From Vreelandella venusta (GTDB lineage Bacteria > Pseudomonadota > Gammaproteobacteria > Pseudomonadales > Halomonadaceae), in the NCBI RefSeq assembly GCF_007989605.1, contig NZ_BJUL01000012.1, positions 1 through 64,000 of the forward strand: a DNA stretch of 64,000 nt. The letters run 5' to 3'. The position numbers were made by a program, and so were the translations under genes. Shown here piece by piece: positions 24,450 through 34,959 of the stretch. Every line of letters begins with the position of its first letter. Position 1 is the first letter of the stretch. The notes beneath the pieces are model-generated. The model ran no database searches and had not been told where the DNA came from. It was given only the letters and a program-made list of their open reading frames with translations.

Positions 24450-27224
24450 ATGGCCCGTGCCCCAATCGTGCTTGTCGATGGCTCATCGTACCTATATCGC
24501 GCTTTTCATGCGTTGCCACCGTTAACGACCTCCAACGGCCAGCCTACGGGAGCCGTGAAAGGCGTATTAAATATGCTCAAGCGGCTGATTAAAGACTACC
24601 CGGAAAGCCCAATGGCGGTGGTGTTTGATGCGCCAGGAAAAACCTTCCGCGATGAGATGTACAGCGACTATAAAGCTCATCGGCCACCTATGCCCGACGA
24701 CCTGCGCAGCCAAATTAAGCCGCTGCACGCTTGTGTAAAAGCGCTAGGCTTACCGCTACTGTGCATTGAAGGCGTTGAAGCCGACGACGTGATTGGCACT
24801 CTGGCCCATCGTGCCACCCAGGCGGGTCGTGATGCGGTGATTTCGACTGGCGATAAAGATATGGCGCAGCTGGTGAATGACCACATTACATTGGTCAACA
24901 CCATGAAAGAAGAGACCCTCGACGAAACGGGCGTCAAAGAGAAATTTGGTCTTCCCCCCTCACTGATCATTGATTTTTTGGCACTGATGGGGGACAAGGT
25001 TGATAACATTCCCGGTGTGCCGGGGGTGGGCGAAAAGACGGCCATTGGCCTGTTGCAAGGCATGGAAGGTGGTTTAGAGACAATTTACGGAGATCTTGAG
25101 CGCGTCAAGACACTCAGCTTCCGTGGTGCGAAAACGTTACCCAAGAAGCTGGAAGAGCACCGTGAACAGGCCTTTCTCTCTTATCAGCTAGCAACCATTA
25201 AAACCGACTGCGAGCTGCCCGTGGGGCTGGATGACTTGGATATTGCGCATCCCGACCGTGAGGCGCTGGTAGAACTCTATAAAGAAATGGAGTTCAAGCA
25301 GTGGTTGGCTGAGCTACTGGCAGGTAGCGACGAGGGCGTCGATGATGTAAAGGGTGGCGAGCCTGCGCCTGATAACGCTGCTAATGAGGTGGCTGATAGC
25401 GCTGCGACTTCCAGCCAGCGGCATGATCACGTCATCGTTGAGCAAGCTGAGTTTGATGCATGGCTAGCGCGACTCAGAAAAGCCAAGCGCTTTTGCTTCG
25501 ACTTAGAAACGACCAGCCTGAATTATATGGACGCCGATATTGTCGGCGTTGGCTTGGCACTGGAAGCTGGTGAAGCCGCCTATATCCCACTGGCCCATGA
25601 CTACCTGGATGCCCCCGCTCAGCTTGATCGTCAACAGGTTCTGCAGGCATTAAAGCCGCTGCTGGAAGATCCTGAAAAAACCAAAATTGGTCAGAACCTT
25701 AAGTACGATATTTCCGTGCTGGCAAACTATGATATTCGCGTGGTGGGGCCGCTTGCCGACACTATGCTAGCCTCGTACGTGTTGAATTCCACCGCCACGC
25801 GTCATGATATGGATTCGCTGGCGCTGAAGTATTTGGGCGAAAAAACCATCTCTTTCGAAGAGATCGCTGGAAAGGGTGCCAAGCAGCTCACGTTTAATCA
25901 GATCGCCTTAGAGCAAGCGGTTCCTTATGCCTGTGAAGATGTCGATATCACGCTGCGGCTGCAAGAAATACTGCGCCCTCAGGTGGAGCGGGAAGGGCGT
26001 TTGGCGGACGTGTTGGATCATCTTGAGCTGCCGCTGATTAACGTCTTGTCGCGGATTGAACGCAATGGCGTTGCGCTGGATGCCGAACGTCTGCACGAGC
26101 AAAGCCAGCAACTAGAGCGCCGTATTCGTGAGCTTGAAAGCGAAGCCTTCGAGTTAGCTGGTCGTGAATTTAACCTTGGTTCGCCCAAACAGCTGGGGCA
26201 GATTCTGTTCGAAGAGCAGAAAATTCCGGTGATCAAGAAAACGCCCAAAGGCGCACCTTCGACCGCAGAGGCAGTGCTAGAGGAGTTGGCGCTGGATTAC
26301 CCCTTGCCCAAGGTGATTATGCAGCACCGGGGACTGGCGAAGCTAAAATCCACCTATACCGATAAGCTGCCGCGCTTGCTCAATAAAACCACTGGGCGGG
26401 TGCATACTAGCTACCACCAAGCGGTAACGGCGACAGGGCGTCTTTCGTCGTCTGACCCCAACCTGCAAAACATCCCGATTCGTACGGAAGAAGGACGTAA
26501 AATCCGCCAAGCGTTTGTGGCGCGCCCAGGCTACCGCATTGTGGCGGCAGACTACTCGCAAATTGAGCTGCGTATTATGGCGCACCTTTCTGAAGATAAA
26601 GGACTTCTGGAAGCGTTTGCGGAAGGGCGCGATATCCATACAGCGACCGCTGCCGAAGTATTTGGTACTGCGCTTGAAAAGGTCTCCGCCGACCAGCGGC
26701 GCAGCGCTAAAGCGATCAACTTTGGCCTGATTTACGGCATGAGCGCTTGGGGCCTGTCACGCCAGCTGCATATTGATCGCAATCAGGCGCAAACCTACAT
26801 CGACCGCTATTTTGACCGTTATCCTGGCGTTGCTCGCTATATGGATCGTATTCGCACCCAAGCCGCGGAAGATGGTTTTGTTGAAACCGTGCTAGGGCGA
26901 CGGCTGTACCTGCCAGAGATCCACTCGCAAAACCGCAACCGCCGTCAGGGCGCTGAACGCACTGCCATTAACGCGCCTATGCAGGGCACGGCGGCGGATA
27001 TCATCAAGCAGGCGATGATTGATGTCGATGCCTGGCTTGCTGAAGGGGAGTTTGATGCCCTTATGGTTATGCAGGTGCACGATGAGCTAGTGTTTGAGGT
27101 GGCTGAAGGGCAAGTTGAAGCGTTTATTGAGCAGGTCCAAACGCGCATGCAGGCCGCTGCCACGCTTAGTGTGCCGCTGATTGTTGAAGCCGAAAGCGGC
27201 AGCAACTGGGATGAAGCCCACTAG
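24450..27224 (+). CDS. polA: DNA polymerase I
   Basis: 924 residues with all three domains. The 5' nuclease part begins at [20 protein letters not shown] and includes [11 protein letters not shown] and [11 protein letters not shown]. The 3'-5' exonuclease keeps its acidic residues ([25 protein letters not shown]), so proofreading should be active. The family A polymerase carries [30 protein letters not shown] and [14 protein letters not shown] 24450 has GGAA upstream; an in-frame ATG at 24438 and a longer reading also exist. It is followed by a strong terminator. Confidence 0.97.
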   Translation: MARAPIVLVDGSSYLYRAFHALPPLTTSNGQPTGAVKGVLNMLKRLIKDYPESPMAVVFDAPGKTFRDEMYSDYKAHRPPMPDDLRSQIKPLHACVKALGLPLLCIEGVEADDVIGTLAHRATQAGRDAVISTGDKDMAQLVNDHITLVNTMKEETLDETGVKEKFGLPPSLIIDFLALMGDKVDNIPGVPGVGEKTAIGLLQGMEGGLETIYGDLERVKTLSFRGAKTLPKKLEEHREQAFLSYQLATIKTDCELPVGLDDLDIAHPDREALVELYKEMEFKQWLAELLAGSDEGVDDVKGGEPAPDNAANEVADSAATSSQRHDHVIVEQAEFDAWLARLRKAKRFCFDLETTSLNYMDADIVGVGLALEAGEAAYIPLAHDYLDAPAQLDRQQVLQALKPLLEDPEKTKIGQNLKYDISVLANYDIRVVGPLADTMLASYVLNSTATRHDMDSLALKYLGEKTISFEEIAGKGAKQLTFNQIALEQAVPYACEDVDITLRLQEILRPQVEREGRLADVLDHLELPLINVLSRIERNGVALDAERLHEQSQQLERRIRELESEAFELAGREFNLGSPKQLGQILFEEQKIPVIKKTPKGAPSTAEAVLEELALDYPLPKVIMQHRGLAKLKSTYTDKLPRLLNKTTGRVHTSYHQAVTATGRLSSSDPNLQNIPIRTEEGRKIRQAFVARPGYRIVAADYSQIELRIMAHLSEDKGLLEAFAEGRDIHTATAAEVFGTALEKVSADQRRSAKAINFGLIYGMSAWGLSRQLHIDRNQAQTYIDRYFDRYPGVARYMDRIRTQAAEDGFVETVLGRRLYLPEIHSQNRNRRQGAERTAINAPMQGTAADIIKQAMIDVDAWLAEGEFDALMVMQVHDELVFEVAEGQVEAFIEQVQTRMQAAATLSVPLIVEAESGSNWDEAH

Positions 27225-27301
27225 TCTTAACCACTAGCATGAAGCCGACTAAGCTGGGTAAGGTTTAAACGGCGTTACGGGGTCGTGACCGACAACCCAA
27301 T

Positions 27302-27335
27302 AAAAACCCCTGCAGCTGAGCTGCAGGGGTTTTTT
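27302..27335. terminator. Bidirectional terminator between polA and fbpA
   Basis: CCCCTGCAGCT-GAG-style hairpin: CCCCTGCAG pairs with CTGCAGGGG, flanked by AAAAA and TTTTTT. It separates two convergent genes. Confidence 0.9.
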
Positions 27336-27384
27336 AACGATAGGCTTGAAGCCCTTAAGTCCTGAGCCTTAAGAGCCGCAGAGC

Positions 27385-28410
27385 TTAACGCCAGCTTACA
27401 CGATCGAAGATACGGATCGCTTCTGGGTTATTTTCACCCAAGATGCTGATGTTGATATCGTCTTTAGCGAAATCACCCCAAGATTCAAGCACCGGGTTTT
27501 TCTTGATGCCTTCCACAACGGGGAACTCGTAGTTACGGTCAGCCAGCACTTCCTGAGCTTCGTCAGAGGCTAAGAACTCCAGGAAACGAATGCCGTTTTC
27601 TGGGTTTTGCGCGTTCGCTACTAAGCCAGCGCCGCCAACGTTGACGTGAGTACCACGGTCATCCTGGTTGGGGAAAATCACCCCCACTTTGCGTGCGGCT
27701 TCGCGGTCGGCATCTTCATCGGAATGCAGCATGCGAACATAGTAATAGTGGTTTGCAACCGCTAAGTCACACTCACCGCTGGCAACACCAAGAATCTGAT
27801 CGGTATCGCCGCCTTCTGGGTCGCGCGCCATATTATTTACAACACCTTGGGCCCACTCTTCCGCACCTTCTGCGCCGTGGTGCTCAATCAATGACGCTAG
27901 CAGCGACTGGTTATAAATGTTGTTGGAAGAGCGAATGCATACTTGGCCTTCAAACTGCGGATCGGCCAGGTCTTCATAAGAGGTGATTTGGCTGGGGTCA
28001 AAGTTCTCACGGTTGTAGAAAATAACCCGTGCGCGCTGGCTAAAGCCAAACCACAAACCTTCAGGGTGACGCATTGATTCTGGCAGGCGCTCGTTAAGCA
28101 CGTCAGACTCTACGCTTTGAAAAAGGCCGTCCTGCTCGGCGCGCCATAAGCGGCCTGCATCAACGGTAAGCATCACGTCGGCAGGGCTAGCAATGCCTTC
28201 ACGCTGCATGCGCTCCATCAACTGGTCAGAGTCGCCTTCCAGCACATTAACTTCGATGCCAGTCTCTTCAGTGAACGCTTTGTAGAGAATCTCATCAGAG
28301 TCGTAATGGCGGGCGGAGTAAATGTTGACCTCGTTAGCGAGCGCGCTACCTGCAAAAGCAGAACCTGCCATAATGGCAGCTACGGTAGCCGTAAGACGTG
28401 CTTTGTTCAT
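27385..28410 (-). CDS. fbpA: Ferric-iron ABC transporter, periplasmic binding protein
   Basis: 341 residues. A Sec signal peptide ends at SALA before NEVNIYSARHYDSD, the typical start of mature FbpA/FutA-type proteins. The late HYYYVRML segment supplies the tyrosines that usually bind Fe(III). It would carry iron to the permease at 29764-31464 and the ATPase at 28635-29732. The 224-base gap to the divergent fbpC contains a Fur-like site. Confidence 0.92.
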   Translation of the reverse strand: MNKARLTATVAAIMAGSAFAGSALANEVNIYSARHYDSDEILYKAFTEETGIEVNVLEGDSDQLMERMQREGIASPADVMLTVDAGRLWRAEQDGLFQSVESDVLNERLPESMRHPEGLWFGFSQRARVIFYNRENFDPSQITSYEDLADPQFEGQVCIRSSNNIYNQSLLASLIEHHGAEGAEEWAQGVVNNMARDPEGGDTDQILGVASGECDLAVANHYYYVRMLHSDEDADREAARKVGVIFPNQDDRGTHVNVGGAGLVANAQNPENGIRFLEFLASDEAQEVLADRNYEFPVVEGIKKNPVLESWGDFAKDDINISILGENNPEAIRIFDRVSWR

Positions 28411-28432
28411 AACAAATACCCTGAATGTTTAT

Positions 28433-28451
28433 GATAATAAGTTGCATTAGC
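28433..28451. promoter_or_regulatory. Candidate Fur box
   Basis: This 19-base stretch begins GATAAT and continues AAGTTGCATTAGC. By my count it matches the 19-base Fur consensus at 13 positions. It lies 22 bases upstream of the fbpA start codon, between two iron-uptake genes. Confidence 0.5.
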
Positions 28452-28634
28452 GACGTGACGTATTGAAACGCTTCTCTTGGTTGGCGTCAAGTCAAATGCT
28501 AATGACACGCATCCGCTGTTTAGCAAGAAACGTGCATCTCTACTCAATAGAAAATAGAATGCAAATAACTTTCAACCGTGTTCGCAGCGGCATGCGTTTA
28601 TCATGTCGCGGGTGGACGAGACAATGGTGAAATA

Positions 28635-29732
28635 ATGACGGCAACTGTGTCACTTTCCGATGTGTCGGCGCCTGCATCAGCACTGTCGCTTCGTGGTATT
28701 CAGCACACGTTCGCGGCTAATAAAGTGGTGAAAGGCATTGATCTTGATATCGCTCCAGGCGAGGTTGTGTGTTTACTGGGCCCTTCTGGCTGCGGCAAAA
28801 CCACACTGCTTCGGATTGCTGCGGGCTTAGAGGTCGTGCAGGAAGGCACGGTTAGTCTTGATGGCCTATCCATTGCGGCACCCGGTAAGCGCCATGTGCC
28901 ACCAGAAAAGCGCAATGTTGGTCTCGCTTTCCAAGACTCAGCCTTGTTTCCACATCTTAGCGTGCTAGAAAATGTTACCTTCGGTCTGAAAAATTTGCCC
29001 TCTAGCCAGCGCCGGGAGCGTGCGCTGGAACTGCTGGCTCAACTTGGCATGGCCGACTACGCCGAGAGCTATCCACACATGTTGTCAGGTGGACAGCAGC
29101 AGCGCGTTGCGCTGGCGCGAGCGCTGGCACCCACGCCTAAATTAATGTTGTTGGATGAACCCTTTTCGAGCCTTGATGCGCGGCTACGTGATCGCATCCG
29201 AGACGATACGCTACACGTGTTGAAAAAACTCGGCTCAGCGACTCTGCTCGTGACCCACGATCCTGAAGAAGCCATGTTTATGGCGGACCGCATCGCACTA
29301 ATGCGGGATGGCGAAATTGTGCAGACGGGCACTCCCCGTGAGCTTTATTGTGCGCCAGTGGCTCCCTTTGTGGTGACGTTTTTTGGCGAGGTGAATGAGT
29401 TAAGCGGTATTGTGAAAGGGGGCTTTGTCGCTACGCCCGTTGGGCCGGTAGATGCCAGCTGGTTACCAGAAGGTAGTCACGTTCAGGTGATGATTCGCCC
29501 CGAAGCACTGCGCATTAAAGAGCGTGACTTACCCGTCGAGTCGCATAGTCACAGCCATGTGGTTATGGCCAAGCTGCTAGGGCGTTCCAGCCTTATTCAC
29601 TTATGTGCGCATGGAGAAGATGGTCAGGAAGCCCACCTTCACGCCCGCGTGCCAGGCGTGTTTTTACCCCAGGAGGGCCAGCCGATTGATATCGACTTGG
29701 ACCACTCCCAGGTATTTATCTTTCCGCGTTAA
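28635..29732 (+). CDS. fbpC: Ferric-iron ABC transporter, ATP-binding protein
   Basis: 365 residues. Walker [11 protein letters not shown]-loop [10 protein letters not shown], signature LSGGQQQR, Walker [13 protein letters not shown] and switch His in VTHDPEEA are all present, with a C-terminal TOBE-like regulatory domain (about 240-365). It powers import of Fe(III) with FbpA and FbpB. ATG 28635 has only a weak GGTGA upstream; longer in-frame readings lack better support. It runs in the opposite direction to its two partners. Confidence 0.92.
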   Translation: MTATVSLSDVSAPASALSLRGIQHTFAANKVVKGIDLDIAPGEVVCLLGPSGCGKTTLLRIAAGLEVVQEGTVSLDGLSIAAPGKRHVPPEKRNVGLAFQDSALFPHLSVLENVTFGLKNLPSSQRRERALELLAQLGMADYAESYPHMLSGGQQQRVALARALAPTPKLMLLDEPFSSLDARLRDRIRDDTLHVLKKLGSATLLVTHDPEEAMFMADRIALMRDGEIVQTGTPRELYCAPVAPFVVTFFGEVNELSGIVKGGFVATPVGPVDASWLPEGSHVQVMIRPEALRIKERDLPVESHSHSHVVMAKLLGRSSLIHLCAHGEDGQEAHLHARVPGVFLPQEGQPIDIDLDHSQVFIFPR

Positions 29733-29763
29733 GTGTTCGCTGTTCAGCGCTTGCTCGCCTCCA

Positions 29764-31464
29764 TTACTCAGCTTGGCTACCAGGGCGCGCCCGGCGCATT
29801 GCCAGGCTGAGTAAAATCACCGGTAAGATGCCGACGACCACAATGGTCAGAGAGGCGGTTGACGCTTCAGCTAAGCGTTCATCTGAGGCGAGGCTGTGAG
29901 CGCGTACTGCTAGCGTGTCAAAGTTGAAGGGGCGCAGGATGATCGTGGCAGGCAACTCTTTCATCACATCGACAAATACCAGAATCCCTGCTGCCAGGAG
30001 ACTGCTACGCATCAACGGCGTATGAATATGGCGCAGTGTACCGCCAGCGGTTTGACCCAAGGTGCGGGATGCGGCATCCATGCTCGGTGTTACTTTGCCA
30101 AGGCTTGCTTCTACCGCATTGAACGAGACGGCCAGAAAGCGTACGACATAAGCGTAAATCAAAATAAACGCTGAACCGCTAAATACTAGGCCAATGATTT
30201 TTCCGTAGTGTTCGTGAAGCCACATGTTCAGCGAGTTATCCAGCCAGGCAAACGGAATCAGGATGCCCACGGCAACCACCGAGCCAGGAATGGCATAGCC
30301 CATTGCGGCGATACGGGTGAAAAATCGTGCGCTTGGTGAATTGTTGAGCCTAACCCCGTAGCTCAGGAGTACGGCTAAGCCTACCGCAATCAATGCAGCC
30401 ACGGTCGCGAGGCTCAGGCTATTCATAGCAAAGCCAATAAATCGTGTGCCAAACAAGCTATCGCCCGTTTCAATGGCCATATTGAGCAAAATACCGCTGG
30501 GCAGTAAAAAGCCGATAACAATGGGCAGCAAACACGCCAGGGTAGCACCGAGTGCATGCCAGCCACGCAGCGGATATTCCGGTAGTTGCTGATAGCGGTT
30601 AGTGGTATGGAAGTAGCGCCGTTTACCCCGCGAATAGCGCTCTAGAAGAACCAATACAATGACAAAGGTCAGCAGACAAGCGGCTAACTGAGCGGCAGCG
30701 ACGGGTTCACCTAAGCCAAACCAAGTGCGATAGATCCCCGTGGTGAAGGTATCTACTCCAAAAAACTGCACTGCGCCAAATTCGTTAAGTGTCTCCATCA
30801 GTACCAGTGAAACGCCGCCTACTAATGCCGGGCGGGCGAGGGGCAGCGCCACGCTGGCAAATAAGCGCCAGGGGCCACGCCCCAGAGTGCGGCCTACATC
30901 TAATACACATACCGACTGCTCAAGAAAAGAAGCCCTAGCTAACAAATACACGTACGGGTAAAGCACAAAGGTAATCAGTGTGGCCGCGCCACCGAGTGAG
31001 CGTACATTGGGGAAATAGTAATCGCCCACTCGCCAGTCAAACCATTCACGTAACATGCTTTGTAGCGGTCCGGCTACTTGGAAAAAGTCTGTATAGGCGT
31101 AGGCAATGACATACGTTGGTACCGCCAGGGGTAACAGCAGCGCCCATTCAAATATGCGCTTGCCTGGAAAACGGCACATTACCACCAGCCACGCAGTCCC
31201 GGCGCCTGTAATCAGAGTGCCAATGCCAACCCATAGCACCAGCCAGAAAGTATTAGAGAGATAACGTGGCAATACCGTGCTTGCAAGGTGCTGCCAAACG
31301 CCTTCTGTCGGCACAAAAATATGGCTGAGGACCACAATAATCGGCAGGGCGACAACAAGGGCGATCAAAAAAAGCGCGATTGACCAAGGGTTGAGCGATA
31401 GTGAAATGCGTGACGCAAAACCTGAAAGCAGAGCCGATGGTGAGCGGCGAGCTGGCGTAGACAC
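29764..31464 (-). CDS. fbpB: Ferric-iron ABC transporter, permease
   Basis: 566 residues with two fused permease halves and about 12 membrane segments. Each half has the cytoplasmic coupling loop (EAA-type): ARTLGRGPWRLFASVALPLA in the first and ASRTLGQTAGGTLRHIHTPL in the second. The start is GTG at 31464, behind AAGGAGA. Convergent with fbpC, their stops 31 bases apart, an unusual arrangement for a transporter that needs equal parts. Confidence 0.92.
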   Translation of the reverse strand: MSTPARRSPSALLSGFASRISLSLNPWSIALFLIALVVALPIIVVLSHIFVPTEGVWQHLASTVLPRYLSNTFWLVLWVGIGTLITGAGTAWLVVMCRFPGKRIFEWALLLPLAVPTYVIAYAYTDFFQVAGPLQSMLREWFDWRVGDYYFPNVRSLGGAATLITFVLYPYVYLLARASFLEQSVCVLDVGRTLGRGPWRLFASVALPLARPALVGGVSLVLMETLNEFGAVQFFGVDTFTTGIYRTWFGLGEPVAAAQLAACLLTFVIVLVLLERYSRGKRRYFHTTNRYQQLPEYPLRGWHALGATLACLLPIVIGFLLPSGILLNMAIETGDSLFGTRFIGFAMNSLSLATVAALIAVGLAVLLSYGVRLNNSPSARFFTRIAAMGYAIPGSVVAVGILIPFAWLDNSLNMWLHEHYGKIIGLVFSGSAFILIYAYVVRFLAVSFNAVEASLGKVTPSMDAASRTLGQTAGGTLRHIHTPLMRSSLLAAGILVFVDVMKELPATIILRPFNFDTLAVRAHSLASDERLAEASTASLTIVVVGILPVILLSLAMRRARPGSQAE

Positions 31465-31572
31465 GTCGTTGTCTCCTTGGATGAGGGGCAGCTTGGCTCG
31501 TCAATGCGAAAAAATAGCGGCTGCAAATAGTATCACTTGCGTTAGGCTGCTGCAGCCAACATTGTGGCTATC

Positions 31573-31601
31573 AAAAAAATCCCCCCGCAAGGCGGGGGGA
31601 G
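31573..31601 (-). terminator. Intrinsic terminator of the TRAP operon
   Basis: On the minus strand TCCCCCCGC-CTT-GCGGGGGGA forms a 9-bp stem followed by a run of seven T. It lies 30 bases after the dctM stop. Confidence 0.9.
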
Positions 31602-31630
31602 GTTGTGCGTTTGGCATCAGTCGCTTGGTA

Positions 31631-32962
31631 TCACTGGTAGCCCACCAGCATGCTAGGTAATCCCGTAATCAAACTAGGGAAAAGAGCCATTAGTACGCAG
31701 GCGAAAAGGATGATGGCCACAAATGGCACGACGGCTTTATATAGGTCGATGATTTCGACTCCTGGTGGAGCCACTCCTTTCAAATAGAACAGCGCATAAC
31801 CAAAAGGCGGTGTTAAGAAGGAGGTTTGTAACACCACCGCCACCATGACGACGAACCACAGTACATCCACGCCCATCTGCGAAATGATTGGCAGCATGAT
31901 AGGGAAGCTAAGTAATACAATGCCAGTCCAATCAAGGAACATGCCGAGAATGAATACCAGGAACAGCATTAATAGCAGTGCACCAATGGTGCCGCCCGGC
32001 ATGGCCAGTACAAAGTCACTGATCACGGTCATCCCGCCGCCAATCGAGAATACCCCAGTGAATGCTGTGGCCCCGACGAGCACTAACATGACCATCGTCG
32101 TGGTTTTGCCAGCTTCAATTAGCGTGTTGTAACAGGTTGATAGTTTGCGGTCGCCGAAAATTAAAAACAGCAGGAACGCGATAAAAACACCAATGGCGGA
32201 TGCCTCTGTCGCCGTGGCCACACCGGTAAACAGTGCCCCCAAGACGCCGAGAATTAACGACATGGGGGGAACAACATATTTGCCCAGCATGATCAGTAGC
32301 TGTTTTGTGCTGACTTCGGCGCGCTCTTCTGCCGGTACTTTAGGGCCGTAGCTAGGTTTGAGCCAGCAGATTACCAGCACATATAGGGCATACATCACCC
32401 CCAACATCAGGCCAGGGACTAACGCACCAGCGAAGAGGGCGCCCACTGAGACAGGCGAGTAGCTTGCCATCAAAATCAGCATAATGCTGGGAGGGATTAA
32501 AATGCCCAGGCAGCCGCTAGCCATGATGACGCCCGCGCTTAGCTCTTTGTTATAGCCATACTTAAGCATTGGCACTAAGGCAATCATGCCCATAACGGCA
32601 ATCGACGCGCCGACAATGCCGGTGGTAGCCGCAAGTAAGACAGAGACAACCACCACAGTAAGCGCTAACCCACCACGTAGATTCGCCAGCAGCAAGCGCA
32701 TGGCATCAAACATTTTTTCGGTGACGCCTGAGTCGTTCAGGAAACGCGCCATTAGAATAAACAGTGGTATCGCCACTAGTACATAGTTGTCCATAGCATT
32801 GCCATAGACGTTGTTAATGATGATACCCAAGGTATTAATGCCCGGCCCTAAATATGCGCCGATGACAGCCATGCCACCCAATACGAAGGCAAGCGGATGA
32901 CCCATAAACAGGCCAACTAAAAGGCCACCAAACATTATCAGCGTCAGTAGTTCTGCACTCAT
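31631..32962 (-). CDS. dctM: TRAP transporter, large membrane subunit
   Basis: 443 residues, about 12-13 membrane segments, DctM family of the secondary TRAP carriers, which use a sodium gradient. Typical are the two pseudo-symmetric halves and the segments GIVGASIAVMGMIALVPML and SGCLGILIPPSIMLI. The ATG overlaps the dctQ stop by four bases. The gene symbol denotes the family, not dicarboxylate specificity. Confidence 0.93.
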   Translation of the reverse strand: MSAELLTLIMFGGLLVGLFMGHPLAFVLGGMAVIGAYLGPGINTLGIIINNVYGNAMDNYVLVAIPLFILMARFLNDSGVTEKMFDAMRLLLANLRGGLALTVVVVSVLLAATTGIVGASIAVMGMIALVPMLKYGYNKELSAGVIMASGCLGILIPPSIMLILMASYSPVSVGALFAGALVPGLMLGVMYALYVLVICWLKPSYGPKVPAEERAEVSTKQLLIMLGKYVVPPMSLILGVLGALFTGVATATEASAIGVFIAFLLFLIFGDRKLSTCYNTLIEAGKTTTMVMLVLVGATAFTGVFSIGGGMTVISDFVLAMPGGTIGALLLMLFLVFILGMFLDWTGIVLLSFPIMLPIISQMGVDVLWFVVMVAVVLQTSFLTPPFGYALFYLKGVAPPGVEIIDLYKAVVPFVAIILFACVLMALFPSLITGLPSMLVGYQ

Positions 32963-33462
32963 GCGGATGTCTCCTCACGCAGCTGCATAATGGCGCGCAG
33001 AACGATAGCAACCGCCTGCAACAAGATAAGCACAGCAGCGACTACGATAACGCCTTTTACCGGATACACCGGGATTGAGACCATTCCGTAGGTCGTTTCG
33101 CCTCGACTGAATGAACGCTCGAAAAAGCGCCAGCCGTAGGTCAATAACAGCCAGATAAAGGGTACAAAGAATATCAAGTAGCCGAGTAGCTCTAGTACGG
33201 CCTGCTTTTTACGTGATAGCAGACGTTTAATAACGTCGACTTCCACGTGGGCGTGGTGGCGCAACCCATAGGCGGCCATCAGCATAAAGTGAGCGCCGAA
33301 CAGCATTTTGGTGACATCAAACGCCCAGTCGCTAGGACGGCCAAAGAAGAAGCGCGACACAATGTCGTAAAGCACTATTAGAGTAATGATGGCAATTAAC
33401 GGTGCAATGATGCGGCCCAGCAGCTCGTTAATTGCATCGATCGCCTTGGCAATCGCGTTCAT
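32959..33462 (-). CDS. dctQ: TRAP transporter, small membrane subunit
   Basis: 167 residues with four predicted membrane helices (about 14-35, 47-68, 90-113 and 133-157), as in DctQ proteins. The conserved-looking VLYDIVSRFFFGRPSDWAFD segment joins helices 1 and 2. It forms the membrane complex with the DctM subunit, with which it overlaps. Confidence 0.92.
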   Translation of the reverse strand: MNAIAKAIDAINELLGRIIAPLIAIITLIVLYDIVSRFFFGRPSDWAFDVTKMLFGAHFMLMAAYGLRHHAHVEVDVIKRLLSRKKQAVLELLGYLIFFVPFIWLLLTYGWRFFERSFSRGETTYGMVSIPVYPVKGVIVVAAVLILLQAVAIVLRAIMQLREETSA

Positions 33463-33488
33463 GGAAGGTCTCCGCAGCTAAGCAATAA

Positions 33489-33511
33489 CCGCCCCCACAG
33501 CGCAGGGGCGG
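33489..33511 (-). other. Stem-loop between the TRAP dctP and dctQ genes
   Basis: CCGCCCC and GGGGCGG form a 7-bp GC stem in the gap after dctP. Without a T-run it is more likely an attenuator or an mRNA-stabilising hairpin. This would let the abundant binding protein be made in excess over the membrane subunits. Confidence 0.55.
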
Positions 33512-33523
33512 CACTTAAACGCC

Positions 33524-34627
33524 TTATAGGCAGGCTTCGATCTCTTCCAATGAGGGCAGGTTGTCCATCGTACGACTCATGTTGAATGGCGCAGTAACAT
33601 CACGCCATACAGCGTACTCTTGTAGATAGGTAATCATGGAGTGATAGACCTTCGCGTGGTCGGAGTTTTCACACGCGCCACGTACGATGACATCGTTGGT
33701 GATTTCCTGGATGCGCGCCAAGTCTTCTTCTGAGAATTGGTTGATGGTGACGCCCGCATCAATAAACTTCTGGGTCGCTTCGGTAGATTCACGCTCCGAC
33801 CAGGAAAGTGACCAAGCCATGGTGGCTTCAGCAGCTATTTTTAGCTTAGTCTGGGTTTCTTCAGACAGGGCATCCCAAGCGTCTTTGTTAATCATAACGC
33901 CGAAAACGCTTGCCGACTGGTGCCAGCCAGGTGTCGCCCAGTAATCAGCAACTTCAGCAAAACCGGCTTTAAAATCAACGCCTGGAGTCGAGAACTCACC
34001 GGCATCAATTACGCCGCGTTCAATCGCTTGATACACTTCACCACCAGCCAGGGTGACCTGGGAGCCGCCTAGCTCTTCGAGCACTCGGCCCTGATCGCGT
34101 CCCGATAGACGCAAACGCTTACCTTCAAGGTCTGCGATGCTCTCAATCGGTGTGCGGCCCATAAAGCCAGATTCGTTGTTGGTAATGCCGTAGGGCAAGT
34201 ACACCATGTTGTACTGGCCGTAGATTTCTTGATAGAGCTCAAAACCGCCCCATTGTTGAATCCAGTTCAAGTAATCCACGCCGTTAAACAGACTGGTAGT
34301 GGTGGCCAGAGGAGAGAATGCTGGATTCAAGCCGGCCCAGTAGCCTGGCCAATCGCCAGAGGCTTGGATAGCGCCGGTTTCGGTAGCGTCGAACACTTCA
34401 GTGCCAGGCATGAGCGTGCCGCCTGCACGGAAGTTAATTTGTACTTCGTCACCTGCAAGCTGGTTGACAAGCTCTGCCCAGTGCTGATCAACCTTAATCA
34501 GGTCAAGGTTTTCGGGCCAGGTAGTCGTCATTGTCCACTGTTCCTGCGCTTGAGCAGTGGAGGTGAGGGCGGCGAAAGCGACACCAGCGGCGAGGCTGGT
34601 TAGTGCGAATTTAGTGGTCTTTTTCAT
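33524..34627 (-). CDS. dctP: TRAP transporter substrate-binding protein (COG4663/FcbT-like)
   Basis: 367 residues. Signal peptide ends at AQA before QEQWTMTTTWPEN. The chain follows the TRAP binding-protein pattern: AGGTLMPGTEVFDATETGAI, LRLSGRDQGRVLEELGGS, EFSTPGVDFKAGF. This branch (TakP/FcbT-like) binds oxo- and hydroxy-acids or related carboxylates; the exact ligand cannot be read. It is the first gene of the three-gene operon. Confidence 0.88.
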   Translation of the reverse strand: MKKTTKFALTSLAAGVAFAALTSTAQAQEQWTMTTTWPENLDLIKVDQHWAELVNQLAGDEVQINFRAGGTLMPGTEVFDATETGAIQASGDWPGYWAGLNPAFSPLATTTSLFNGVDYLNWIQQWGGFELYQEIYGQYNMVYLPYGITNNESGFMGRTPIESIADLEGKRLRLSGRDQGRVLEELGGSQVTLAGGEVYQAIERGVIDAGEFSTPGVDFKAGFAEVADYWATPGWHQSASVFGVMINKDAWDALSEETQTKLKIAAEATMAWSLSWSERESTEATQKFIDAGVTINQFSEEDLARIQEITNDVIVRGACENSDHAKVYHSMITYLQEYAVWRDVTAPFNMSRTMDNLPSLEEIEACL

Positions 34628-34705
34628 TGTATGTTTCCTGGTACTTTGGCGGTTGGCGTTATTAGTGTTTATTACCTGAAAGCAGGAAAGTGCAGTGAGT
34701 GTGGC

Positions 34706-34719
34706 TTACGTTTACGTAA
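34706..34719. promoter_or_regulatory. Inverted repeat upstream of the TRAP operon
   Basis: TTACG-TTTA-CGTAA lies 79 bases before the dctP start codon. It resembles operators of several MerR- or GntR-type regulators. No regulator gene is adjacent. The rest of the 332-base gap (34628-34959) is AT-rich, with no ORF I can support. Confidence 0.35.
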
Positions 34720-34959
34720 AGTAAACGGCGCTAGGCTGCCTCGCTAAGCTAGCACACTCCCCCCGCTGCAGCGCAATATCAGTAACTCAAGGAATTTAAC
34801 GTCGTAGCAGAAGTTTTGTTGGGAAATTTAGCTCATTAAAAACAATTATTTGTATATTTTTTAGTAACTTTCTTAACCTTATGGTTAGTTCTAAGAGCGT
34901 TGAAAATTACGCGAATCTACAACCAAAGTTGTAAGCAAAACACAAGCTCAGGAGTTGCT

